Assembly (NCBI GenBank): GCA_003222835.1
Contig: QHXE01000101.1
Location: 1-8,770 of the forward strand
Length of the DNA stretch: 8,770 nucleotides
Direction of reading: 5' to 3'
From: Acidobacteriota bacterium
GTDB lineage: Bacteria > Acidobacteriota > Blastocatellia > Pyrinomonadales > Pyrinomonadaceae
Below the pieces are notes generated by a model. That model was not told the DNA's origin, ran no database searches, and saw only the letters and a program-made list of their open reading frames with translations. Below, in pieces: positions 1-6,813 of this stretch. Both the position numbers and the translations under genes were made by a program. Position 1 is the stretch's first letter, and the number at the start of each line of letters is the position of its first letter.

Positions 1-901
1 AGTTGCGAATGGTCCAGGGCGTGAGCGCGAGCGCGAATGCGATAGAGAAAACGGCACCAGCAACAAAGACGCGCGATATTTTGGCGTGCGGCGGCAGAGC
101 GAAGCGACCACTGGAGCGCAAGCGTCCTCGCTTGCGAACATCAAACTTTCGCGCTGTCGTGCTCATTGCAAGCGAGGACGCTTGTGCTCCAGTCGCCGTT
201 CGCGCTGCCACCGCACTCCAAATAGTCGTGATCACCAGCGTGAAACCAATCGCCGCAACGAACAGTCCGCAGTCGGGACGGAGTAGCACCGCGACGCCGC
301 CAAGCAAGCCCGCGATGCTCCACCAAAAGAGTGCTCGCTTGAAATCGTTACGATTCTTCAGCGATCCCTCTGTGTCCTCTGTGGTAAATCCATTCCGAAA
401 TGCGAGTGTGGCCGCCAGGCACATCGCCACGACGAAAAAGTTCGTCGGCACTTCGGTGAGAATCGTCACCGCATAGATAGTTGTGAACGGACAGACAGCG
501 GCCAGCGCCAGTGCCGCAATTGCGGTCACCTGTTTTCGTTTTTCATCCGGTTGCCAATAAAAGGCGAGCAAGGCCACCAGCGCGCACGTGCCGGTATCAA
601 TCAAAGCCTGCGCGATGCGCACGGCGCCGTTGTTGGTATGGCCGAAGATCGAATAGACGGCGGAGAGAAAGAGCGGATAGCCGGGAAGCCGGATATAAGA
701 AGGATCGTAAGGCGGCGCGGTCTCATGCGAATAGACGTGCTGTTCGAGAGTGTTGCGCGCAATCTGTGCATAGATGCGCCCGTCATCAGGCGCATCATTG
801 GGGAACCAATGCGCAAGGGCGACGCGAAAGCCAGCTGCGATGACGAGCAGAATGAAGAAAACAAACCACTTCTTTTGCGGCTTGAGCATTGCTGATGCCA
901 T
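1..901 (-). CDS. GT39/ArnT-like membrane glycosyltransferase, C-terminus cut by the window edge
   Basis: The frame is open for 300 codons from ATG at 901 to the left edge, so only the N-terminal part is visible. It probably moves a sugar from a polyprenyl-phosphate donor to an acceptor outside the inner membrane (family knowledge). Helix 1 is residues 12-30. It is followed by the acidic first loop DDGRIYAQIARN (39-50), where PMT/ArnT enzymes keep their catalytic acid, then LPGYPLFLSAVY (72-83), the helix segment ILTEVPTNFF (147-156), LLRPDCGLF (206-214) and LTPWTIRN (293-300). These are typical of bacterial GT39-like proteins. An in-frame TAA lies 27 bases before the ATG; a second ATG at 889 is also possible, and neither has a strong ribosome binding site. 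Residues 172-178 and about 232-264 are encoded by dispersed repeat elements and lie in or near the loops around helices at 189-230. It follows the GH18-NodB-GT2 gene and may share its transcript. The exact acceptor cannot be told. Confidence 0.85.
   Translation of the reverse strand, partial: MASAMLKPQKKWFVFFILLVIAAGFRVALAHWFPNDAPDDGRIYAQIARNTLEQHVYSHETAPPYDPSYIRLPGYPLFLSAVYSIFGHTNNGAVRIAQALIDTGTCALVALLAFYWQPDEKRKQVTAIAALALAAVCPFTTIYAVTILTEVPTNFFVVAMCLAATLAFRNGFTTEDTEGSLKNRNDFKRALFWWSIAGLLGGVAVLLRPDCGLFVAAIGFTLVITTIWSAVAARTATGAQASSLAMSTTARKFDVRKRGRLRSSGRFALPPHAKISRVFVAGAVFSIAFALALTPWTIRN
110..193. repeat. Inverted pair of REP-like palindromes inside the GT39 gene
   Basis: Two 26-base arms (110-135 and 168-193) are reverse complements at 25 of 26 positions, separated by 32 bases; weaker complementarity continues outward on both sides. 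Each arm is itself a hairpin: GCAAGCGTCCTCGCTTGC has a perfect 7-bp stem and a 4-base loop. This is the layout of a BIME-like REP doublet. It is translated in frame within the glycosyltransferase, giving TGAQASSLA in one arm and RKRGRLRSS in the other. From memory, similar palindromes are abundant between genes in Acidobacteriota and related phyla; I could not check this. Confidence 0.85.
367..388. repeat. Short dispersed-type repeat (CCACAGAGGACACAGAGG on the minus strand), in frame
   Basis: The minus-strand sequence CCACAGAGGACACAGAGG is built from a repeated ACAGAGG unit and encodes TTEDTEG at residues 173-179 of the GT39-like protein. From memory, this string is a common dispersed repeat in Acidobacteriota and Planctomycetota genomes; only one copy is in this window, so its repeat status rests on that recollection. 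Confidence 0.5.
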
Positions 902-942
902 CGGGGAATTCCATCTCGGAGGAGGACCAGTTTAGATGCGGC

Positions 943-970
943 ACTTGTGCCCCAATGGGGGCGGACAAGT
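943..970. other. Imperfect hairpin between the GH18-NodB-GT2 gene and the GT39 gene
   Basis: ACTTGT (943-948) pairs with ACAAGT (965-970), and an inner CCCC/GGGG stem closes an AAT loop, with unpaired bases between the two stems. It lies 33 bp beyond the stop codon of the upstream gene and 42 bp before the GT39 start. There is no T-run after it on the minus strand, so it may be an attenuator or mRNA 3'-end protector, or have no role; it is not a convincing intrinsic terminator. Confidence 0.35.
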
Positions 971-1002
971 CCTCGCTCTAAACGCTGTCAAAGGAGAGAT
1001 AG

Positions 1003-4000
1003 TCACGGTTGCGCCTCGACAGTCGCTTTCCGTTCCAGCTTGCCCCATCCGACCACGGCGCCGCGAATCGCGGTGCTGACTGACTTCACCATGACGTAAT
1101 ACATCACTTGGCGATAGCAGAAGCGCTGAAGGAACAGCCACCAAAGCAACCGCCACTGTTCTTTGCGTTCCAGCGCGAAAGCGAAACCGGCGGCGCACCA
1201 ATCGACTGCGAGAAACAGCGCGTAATAAAAAAGAACTTGCTGCAAGTTCGTGAACGAATAGACCGAAGGTTGCTGCCAGCGGTAAAAGAGACTCGAGAGC
1301 AGCGTGTAAACCAACATCAAGTCCATGATCGGAGAAATCAACGGAAATAGTATCTGAAAGATCCAAACGTTTGGCATCGCCACGAAACCCAGTGCGCCGT
1401 ATCGCGGTCGCAGCAGGACATCACCGTGCTTCCATAGGCACTGCAGCGTGCCATAAGCCCAACGGAATCTCTGCCGCGCCAACATCCCCAGACGATCCGG
1501 CGCTTCAGTCCAACCGATGGCAGATTCTTCGTAACCGATCTTGTAACCGAGTTTGCGTATTTGCAGGGTAAGGTCCTGATCCTCGGCCAGAGTATCTGTG
1601 CTAAAACCGCCGCATTGGTCAATCAACTCGCGACGCCATGCCCCGACAGACCCGGGAACTACCGTGATGCAATTGAGACTGGCGAACGCGCGCCGATCCA
1701 TATTCTGTGAAGTGATATATTCGAGTGCCTGCCAGCGCGTCACGATGTTGATGCGATTGCCAACTTTCGCATTCCCGGCAACGGCGCCGATTTGAGGATC
1801 GACAAAGCGCCGAGCCAGCGCTCGAATCGTGTCCGCAGGAAACTGCGTGTCCGCATCGAGCGCCACGATTACTTCGCCCTTCGCGTAACGCAAACCGAAG
1901 TTCAGCGCGGCGGCTTTGCCGGCGTTCGGCTCAGTGAACAAACGAACCAAGGGCTCTTCTCCAAAACATTCCCGAACGACTTCGCTGGTGCGATCGGCCG
2001 ATCCGTCATCGACTACAATGATTTCAAAGCTTGGATAATCGGAAGTCAGCAAGCTGCGAATTGTGCTTTCGATTACCCGGTCTTCGTTGTACGCCGGAAC
2101 GATGACTGATAAGAACGGCTCGTAATGTTCGCCTACGTGACCTCGCTCGCGGCGTCGCGATCGCGCCCATTGTGCAAATGCCAGGGCGCCGATCACGATC
2201 AACCGGCCCAAGCCCAGGACAATCCCGACTATGAAAGCCCATTGCAAGAGCCACCCACCAGTCGATAGCAACAGAAAAGCAATCGTATCGGTGCGCGTGT
2301 AAAAGTTCTGGCTTGACGGCAGCGCCGGCATCACTTGATCGCGCGTCCAGCCGCCCAGATCCGAAACCAGCACAAACTTGAATCCGCGCGCCCGCAGTTC
2401 GTGGATTAACCGCGGCAAAGCCTCAACGGTTGCCTCACGCTCACCGCCTGAATCGTGCAGCAATACTACCTGCCCGCGCGTCTCGGGGTTCTTGTCCATG
2501 GCGCGGTCGATGGTCCTTTGGACAATTTCATCCGCCGTGACGCCGGGCTTCCAATCGCCGGGATCGATGCGCAATCCTACCATCACGTAATTTAGCTTTT
2601 GCGCGCGGATGGCGGGCTCGACCTCTTCCGGTGTGTCGGCTTCCGCGTCTCCGAAATAGGGCGGGCGAAAGAGCACTGTCGAGCGTCCAGTGATCGATTC
2701 AATCAGTCGTTGCGTCGCGTTCAGTTCGTAATCGGTGAGGATTGCGGGGATTTCGCCAAGGTTCGGATGCGTAAAAGTATGATTGCCAATCTCATGGCCT
2801 TCGTTGATGATGCGCCGTAGCAAGTCAGGCTCTGCCTGTCCATGTTTGCCAATTACGAAGAAGGTTGCCGGCACGTTCTCCTGTTTGAGGATGTCGAGAA
2901 GGGCCGGTGTGTAGCTGGGATCGGGTCCGTCGTCAAAGGTCAGTGCGATCATTCCCGGATGATCTCCGGTACGCTCGATCACGTACGACGAAGGGATTTT
3001 CTGGTTGTCATAAATTTCTGACGCGATGAACCCTGTTTTTGAATCGACGTTCACACCGCGCTCGCCGTCGTGGGGGCTGGATTGCACCTGAAGCAATTCG
3101 CCCGTGCCTTCAAAATCCACCTCATAACCATAGACCATTCGCCTCAGCGCGTCGGGCGAAGGATTGGACTGATCGGTTCCGAAAACCGACCAGATCGATG
3201 GGTCCTCAGAACCCAGCCGCCACAAAGCGAAACCGGCCGGATGATAACCGCTGGCGGCGCGCATCTGGTTGAATGCGGTGACGCCGTCGAGGAACCAGAC
3301 GATGTGATGCTTCTGATCTTCTTCGTCGTAGTCGTAATGTGGATTGCGTGTTTCGGAATCGAATTCGATTTGCGCTTCCGAGTCTCTGGCATCGATCAGC
3401 GCTTGCTGAAAACTAACTTCCTTCGCCTCCGATCCTTTCGTCCAGTTGTAGCCGTAGTTGCCCAGGATGATAATCGTTTTTGCGGGATCCAGCTCGTTCA
3501 TCCGTCTTGACAAGAGATCTTCGAACCAATTCTGAGCCGCGACCGAGCCGAAATCTTTGTTGGCATAATGCTGATCGTAAGCCATAAGCATCAGGTAATC
3601 CGATGCAGCCGCAAAGTCGCGATAGTTCCATCCCTCACCATCGAAGGGTACGGCCTGAGCAACGATCCATCCGCGGGACTTGAACGCTGCGTACAACTCC
3701 TGCATGAAACGCAAGAGATTTGGCTGGGTGTCCTTGGTCGCTTCCTCAAAGTCAACACAGACGCCCGCGAATTTGTTCTGCTCGACAAACTCGGAGAGTG
3801 CATTTATCAGTCTCTGCCGGGAATTCTCATCGCCCACCTCACGCGCCAGTACGTCCGCTTCCCATTTCTCATCGTTAAGGTTCTGCACCATCGGCAGGAT
3901 CGAAGTCTGGGGACGCTTTGAGCGAATCAAGTTTAAAGCCTTCAACGCCTGCCCATCGTTAAGCTCGTCGGCTATTGGTCGCTCATCGGGTTTGGCGTTA

Positions 4001-4494
4001 ACAAGACGAACCCACTGCGGCAGGACCCAGTCGAGGTGATCGAGATTTCGCTCGAGTGACGAATAGCTGGATTCGTCCCAATCGATGTAGAAGCCGATGG
4101 CGAGTTGTTTGGCGTTGAAGCTCGCAGGCGCGGGCAGGGGCGTAGTTGCCGGCGGCGGGGCGACCGGCAGAAGTTCCGCATGCCTGCCCGGCACGCGCTT
4201 AACTTTCTCGTACGCTTTCTGCAATTCAGCCTGGGCTTTTTTCGCTTTGGCCTCGCGCGCGTTGGGCAAAGGCGCCGGGGGTTGCGGCTTGATGTCGGAA
4301 CTGCGCGGCAAGTGTTGAAGCGGCCGCAGATTGAATCGCGGCAGCAGTGGATTGGACAACACACTGGAGATGAAGACCGCGGTCAAAGCGGTGATTATGA
4401 CGCCTAACGCCAAATAAGTGCGACGCACGTGACGCCAGCGACGGCCGCGCGGGTCGTAGAAGACAGGGGACTTGGGCAAACTCTTTTCGGACAC
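1003..4494 (-). CDS. GH18 + NodB deacetylase + GT2 synthase fusion, membrane polysaccharide enzyme (1163 aa)
   Basis: Three enzymes in one chain. Residues 26-47 are a membrane anchor after a basic N-terminus, followed by a Pro/Ala/Lys-rich linker to about 125. A GH18-like domain (about 130-440) has GVCVDFE with D248 and the acid E250, and MAYDQHY (304-310). A NodB deacetylase (about 513-715) has TFDDGP (519-524), HTFTH (572-576), RPPYF (610-614), DPGDW (644-648) and LLHD (678-681), so the metal and catalytic residues all look present. A hydrophobic stretch at 738-775 ends in RSRRRER, returning the chain to the cytoplasm. A processive GT2 domain (about 793-1020) has VDDGS (828-832), DAD (880-882), EDQD (971-974) and QRFRW (1008-1012), followed by several C-terminal helices. 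The layout predicts synthesis and export of a hexosamine polymer by the GT2 part, with deacetylation and trimming outside, functionally like PgaB plus PgaC. The start is GTG with GGAAAGAG 9 bases upstream. The polymer is inferred. Confidence 0.95.
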   Translation of the reverse strand: MSEKSLPKSPVFYDPRGRRWRHVRRTYLALGVIITALTAVFISSVLSNPLLPRFNLRPLQHLPRSSDIKPQPPAPLPNAREAKAKKAQAELQKAYEKVKRVPGRHAELLPVAPPPATTPLPAPASFNAKQLAIGFYIDWDESSYSSLERNLDHLDWVLPQWVRLVNAKPDERPIADELNDGQALKALNLIRSKRPQTSILPMVQNLNDEKWEADVLAREVGDENSRQRLINALSEFVEQNKFAGVCVDFEEATKDTQPNLLRFMQELYAAFKSRGWIVAQAVPFDGEGWNYRDFAAASDYLMLMAYDQHYANKDFGSVAAQNWFEDLLSRRMNELDPAKTIIILGNYGYNWTKGSEAKEVSFQQALIDARDSEAQIEFDSETRNPHYDYDEEDQKHHIVWFLDGVTAFNQMRAASGYHPAGFALWRLGSEDPSIWSVFGTDQSNPSPDALRRMVYGYEVDFEGTGELLQVQSSPHDGERGVNVDSKTGFIASEIYDNQKIPSSYVIERTGDHPGMIALTFDDGPDPSYTPALLDILKQENVPATFFVIGKHGQAEPDLLRRIINEGHEIGNHTFTHPNLGEIPAILTDYELNATQRLIESITGRSTVLFRPPYFGDAEADTPEEVEPAIRAQKLNYVMVGLRIDPGDWKPGVTADEIVQRTIDRAMDKNPETRGQVVLLHDSGGEREATVEALPRLIHELRARGFKFVLVSDLGGWTRDQVMPALPSSQNFYTRTDTIAFLLLSTGGWLLQWAFIVGIVLGLGRLIVIGALAFAQWARSRRRERGHVGEHYEPFLSVIVPAYNEDRVIESTIRSLLTSDYPSFEIIVVDDGSADRTSEVVRECFGEEPLVRLFTEPNAGKAAALNFGLRYAKGEVIVALDADTQFPADTIRALARRFVDPQIGAVAGNAKVGNRINIVTRWQALEYITSQNMDRRAFASLNCITVVPGSVGAWRRELIDQCGGFSTDTLAEDQDLTLQIRKLGYKIGYEESAIGWTEAPDRLGMLARQRFRWAYGTLQCLWKHGDVLLRPRYGALGFVAMPNVWIFQILFPLISPIMDLMLVYTLLSSLFYRWQQPSVYSFTNLQQVLFYYALFLAVDWCAAGFAFALERKEQWRLLWWLFLQRFCYRQVMYYVMVKSVSTAIRGAVVGWGKLERKATVEAQP

Positions 4495-4553
4495 TTCACC
4501 ACTCTTTCCGGCAACCGGGGATCACTTTTGAGTTGCGGGACGGTATTTGAATG

Positions 4554-4582
4554 TCTATAACGAAGCGCGGGTTGATAGTCAA
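4554..4582 (-). promoter_or_regulatory. Sigma70-type promoter for the GH18-NodB-GT2 gene
   Basis: On the minus strand TTGACT (4577-4582) and TATAGA (4554-4559) are separated by exactly 17 bases. Transcription would begin near 4547, leaving a leader of about 50 bases before the GTG start at 4494. This is the best promoter match seen by eye in the window and sits in the correct intergenic region. Confidence 0.65.
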
Positions 4583-4595
4583 GGCGAAGACCGTA

Positions 4596-4756
4596 CTCCC
4601 TCTCCCGTTGGGAGAGGGCTGGGGTGAGGGTTTAGCTGCAAAGTCAACAATATATTTTTTCTACTCCGTTTGAGGATGCGAAAAGGGGAAGAGAAGTAAT
4701 CTCCTCGTTTCTTTCTACTAGGCCCTCACCCCAACCCTCTCACAGAGGGAGAGGGC
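4596..4756. repeat. Inverted pair of CCCTCTCCC...GGGGTGAGGG repeats
   Basis: The copy at 4596-4630 contains CCCTCTCCC, its complement GGGAGAGGG, and then CTGGGGTGAGGG. The copy at 4723-4756 is the reverse complement with a few changes. Each copy can fold into its own hairpin (CCCTCTCCC-GTT-GGGAGAGGG in the left one), and the two can pair with each other across a 92-base AT-richer spacer. From memory, this element occurs between genes in many bacterial phyla; its mobiliser is not known to me. Confidence 0.8.
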
Positions 4757-4783
4757 ACTATCAGACGCAAAACCGGCCCGGCC

Positions 4784-4799
4784 TTCAGTACAAACTGAA
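4784..4799. repeat. Small perfect hairpin
   Basis: TTCAGT and ACTGAA form a 6-bp stem around a 4-base loop (ACAA). There is no T-run on either side, so a terminator role is unlikely. It could be chance or part of the neighbouring repeat cluster. Confidence 0.3.
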
Positions 4800-4831
4800 C
4801 CAGACCGAGCCGCGCAGATTTAGCCGCGCTG

Positions 4832-4919
4832 GTTACAAAACCGCGAGCGGTAGCGACGGGATCATATTCTCTCAGCGTATTTGGGAGGATCCGGTCGCTA
4901 CCGCTCGCGGTTCTGTAAC
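4832..4919. repeat. Inverted pair of CCGCGAGCGGTAGCGAC repeats, 6 bp after the IscA-like stop codon
   Basis: Arms at 4832-4863 and 4888-4919 are reverse complements at 30 of 32 positions, with a 24-base spacer. The outer arm begins 6 bp after the stop of the gene transcribed toward it, so the mrp-iscA transcript would end in, or run through, a very stable hairpin. There is no strong U-tract after the stem, so 3'-end stabilisation or factor-assisted termination fits better than classical intrinsic termination. From memory, similar repeats are frequent in Acidobacteriota. Confidence 0.85.
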
Positions 4920-4924
4920 GTTAC

Positions 4925-5251
4925 TTACGCGGTGAATGAAGAACCGCAACCGCAACTTCCCGTGGCGTTCGGGTTTGTAAACGTGAAGCCGCGCACGCCT
5001 TTGTCGTCCAGCACGAAATCACCCTGGCGCGACTCTTCTTCTATATTCAAACTATATTGAAATCCCGAACAGCCCCCCGGGACGACGCGGACACGCAGCC
5101 CGGCGGTTTCGGGCAAGCCTTCCTCGCTCGTCATAAACTTCCTAATCTCGTTTGCTGCCGGTTCCGTCACACTTAAACTTACGCCTGGTGCTGCAGGTGC
5201 CGCGGGCACTGCGGTTGCTGTAGGTGTTGTAGTTGCTGGATTCGCTGACAT
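4925..5251 (-). CDS. A-type Fe-S carrier (IscA/ErpA/HesB family) with an internal deletion, 108 aa
   Basis: The protein belongs to the family that takes up Fe-S clusters and passes them to target proteins in the cytoplasm. Residues 1-24 are a low-complexity Ala/Thr/Pro tail. The domain starts at [10 protein letters not shown] (27-36), followed by [17 protein letters not shown] (52-68) and ending in [16 protein letters not shown] (91-106). All three family cysteines (C61, C100, C102) are present. The spacing from the first to the second is 39 residues, against 64 in E. coli IscA (C35 to C99): the conserved segment between DDKGVR and GFTFTNPN is missing, about 25 residues. Total length looks normal only because of the N-terminal tail. 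The start ATG at 5251 has AGAGGAG 6 bases upstream (5258-5264). It lies 61 bp after mrp and is probably co-transcribed. Whether the shortened fold is functional is open. Confidence 0.9.
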   Translation of the reverse strand: MSANPATTTPTATAVPAAPAAPGVSLSVTEPAANEIRKFMTSEEGLPETAGLRVRVVPGGCSGFQYSLNIEEESRQGDFVLDDKGVRGFTFTNPNATGSCGCGSSFTA

Positions 5252-5257
5252 ATTTGA

Positions 5258-5264
5258 CTCCTCT
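5258..5264 (-). promoter_or_regulatory. Ribosome binding site of the IscA-like gene
   Basis: AGAGGAG on the minus strand lies 6 bases before ATG at 5251. It is the strongest Shine-Dalgarno match in the window and fixes this start, and so the Ala/Thr/Pro-rich N-terminal tail. Confidence 0.75.
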
Positions 5265-5312
5265 TTGATCTCAAGAATTGCTTATTACTGATTACCTTCT
5301 GCGAAAGCAATC

Positions 5313-6392
5313 TTACTGGGATTTTCGCAAAACAACAAGCTCCGGTTTCATCGCCTCGATCGAGACTTGTCGCGCGACTTCTTCGGCTACCTTTCTCAGC
5401 GCCTGTGCTTGCGGCGATTGAGGCTGGCCAATGACCACGGGAACCCCTTTGTCGCCGCCTTCGCGCACTTCGATTCCCATTGGAATCGAGCCGAGAAACG
5501 GCACGCCGTATTGTTGGGCCAATTTCTGTCCGCCACCTTCACCGAAGATGTGGTAGCGAGCGCCAGTATCGGGCGCGATGAAGTAACTCATGTTTTCGAT
5601 GACGCCGAGCACCGGGACTGCGACCGTTTCAAACATGCGCAGCGCACGGCGCACATCGATAATTGCGACTTCTTGCGGCGTCGTGACCAGCACCGCCCCT
5701 TGCACGGGCACGAGCTGCGCCAGACTGAGTTGCACATCGCCTGTTCCCGGCGGCATGTCCACGATCAGGTAATCCAACTCGCCCCACTTCACGTCGGAAA
5801 GGAATTGCTTCACCAGCCCGTGCAGAATTGGCCCCCGCACGATCATCGGCTTGTCGCCAGGTTGCAAAATAGCCATGGATATCAGCTTGACGCCGTAAGC
5901 CTCGACCGGAATCAATTTGTTGACGTCTACCTCCGGTCGCTCGCGGTCGACACCGAGCATGATCGGCACGTTCGGCCCGTAGACGTCCGCGTCCATCAAA
6001 CCAACCTTCGCGCCGTCGAGCGTCAGCGCGACCGCGAGATTCACCGCAATAGTCGACTTGCCGACGCCACCTTTGCCGGACGAAACCGCAATGATGTTCT
6101 TGACGCCGGGGACGGAAACCTTATCACTGAGGCCACGACCCTTGGGTACCTCAGCGTCCATCGTGATGCTCACCGATTGCACACCCGGAATGGCGCTCAC
6201 AAGTTCTTGCGCGGCGTTCTTCATCTCATCGCGTACGGGACAAGCCGGCGTCGTCAATACGATGCGAAAAGAGACGTTGCCTCCATCAAGCTTCAGATCC
6301 TTGATAAAGCCGAGCGTAACGATGTCTTTGTGTAGATCCGGATCCTTAATCTGGCGCAGTGCGTCAAGGACGATATTTTCATTTAGGCTCAT
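5313..6392 (-). CDS. mrp: Mrp/ApbC-type P-loop ATPase, iron-sulfur cluster carrier, 359 aa
   Basis: A cytoplasmic ATPase of the Mrp/NBP35 family that binds and transfers Fe-S clusters. Residues 5-77 form the MIP18/DUF59 domain (IKDPDL at 15-20, TTPACP at 47-52). The MinD/ParA-like ATPase follows with the deviant Walker A SGKGGVGKST (105-114), DADVYGP (134-140), RGPILHG (186-192), DMPPGTGD (212-219) and ENMSYF (266-271). After that motif many Mrp proteins have a CPxC pair; here the sequence is IAPDTGARYHIFG (272-284), without cysteines, a variant also known in the family from memory. Length is normal. The start is ATG at 6392, with an in-frame TAA 6 bases upstream; no clear Shine-Dalgarno sequence precedes it. 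It leads a two-gene unit with the IscA-like gene, which supports a shared job in Fe-S delivery. Confidence 0.96.
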   Translation of the reverse strand: MSLNENIVLDALRQIKDPDLHKDIVTLGFIKDLKLDGGNVSFRIVLTTPACPVRDEMKNAAQELVSAIPGVQSVSITMDAEVPKGRGLSDKVSVPGVKNIIAVSSGKGGVGKSTIAVNLAVALTLDGAKVGLMDADVYGPNVPIMLGVDRERPEVDVNKLIPVEAYGVKLISMAILQPGDKPMIVRGPILHGLVKQFLSDVKWGELDYLIVDMPPGTGDVQLSLAQLVPVQGAVLVTTPQEVAIIDVRRALRMFETVAVPVLGVIENMSYFIAPDTGARYHIFGEGGGQKLAQQYGVPFLGSIPMGIEVREGGDKGVPVVIGQPQSPQAQALRKVAEEVARQVSIEAMKPELVVLRKSQ

Positions 6393-6813
6393 TTGTTATT
6401 GAATGATTCCACGCGGGAGCGACGCAACGCAAGTTTGGAAGCATACTAATCCCTCGTCCGGCAACGCGAAGCAGTCTTGGAATTCGATTGCCGGGAAGAT
6501 AATGTGCGAACGTACTCAACAACGTTGTCTTTCGCTGCGATGGTGCTACTACACGAAACGGCGGCAATAGTTTCTTTGGTAGCGCCGATCCGAGTATCGG
6601 TAAAAGACTGTCGAGCCTGTTATTTTTTACCCACTGTGCGTAACACTCAGACCAAGTCTTATTCCAGCAGGTGTTTCGTCGCTGCGGAGTTTGGGTCTGT
6701 AAGGAATCGGGGGCCACGTGTGTGGGTTATTTTGCTGGGCGGAAGAATCTCAAATCGTAGACCTGACCCCAATTTCTGACGATTCAAAAGTTCCAAATGG
6801 CTGAAGTTTGCGG
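6393..6813. other. 421-bp intergenic region between the second lipoprotein and mrp
   Basis: No recognisable gene. Minus-strand open frames here have no family resemblance and no ribosome binding site. It holds one copy of the GGGGTCAGG-type repeat (6744-6778), a 10-bp perfect palindrome ACAACGTTGT (6519-6528) and a short CCGAT/ATCGG inverted pair (6585-6600). The mrp promoter should lie here, but I see no pair of -35 and -10 boxes with good spacing. Confidence 0.6.
6744..6778 (-). repeat. GGGGTCAGG-type repeat, copy A
   Basis: The plus strand has AGAATCTCAAATCGTAGACC followed by TGACCCCAATTTCT. It matches the copy at 8647-8682 closely and the partial copy at 8041-8069. It begins about 36 bp after the stop of the second lipoprotein gene. 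In the copy at 8647-8682 the same repeat sits in front of a Y1 transposase remnant, which suggests a link with RAYT elements. Confidence 0.65.

Larger units (their letters stand above)
4495..4924. other. 430-bp intergenic region filled with dispersed repeats
   Basis: No convincing gene is present. From low to high coordinates it holds the leader and promoter of the GH18-NodB-GT2 gene, an inverted pair of CCCTCTCCC/GGGGTGAGGG-type repeats, a small hairpin at 4784-4799, and an inverted pair of CCGCGAGCGGTAGCGAC-type repeats next to the stop codon of the IscA-like gene. Confidence 0.8.

Noticed and set aside
3..476. A 157-codon plus-strand open frame at the left edge
   Set aside because: The minus strand here reads clearly as a GT39-like membrane protein; the plus reading is low-complexity Arg/Ala/Ser sequence.
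4596..4919. A CRISPR array in the repeat-rich gap
   Set aside because: The repeats are two unrelated inverted pairs, not regularly spaced direct repeats, and no cas genes are near.
4832..4919. A classical intrinsic terminator
   Set aside because: The stem is strong but no U-run follows it on the minus strand.
5367..6335. A 322-codon open frame on the plus strand
   Set aside because: It lies wholly antisense to mrp, is rich in His/Arg/Asp as expected from a complementary reading, and has no family features.
6425..6530. Possible promoters for mrp (TTGCCG...TAGTAT and TTGTTG...TTATCT)
   Set aside because: Spacing between the boxes is about 10 and 14 bases, too short for a sigma70 promoter.
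6379..6717. A 112-codon minus-strand open frame overlapping the start of mrp
   Set aside because: No recognisable domain or ribosome binding site, and codon use unlike that of neighbouring genes; it covers the expected mrp promoter region.
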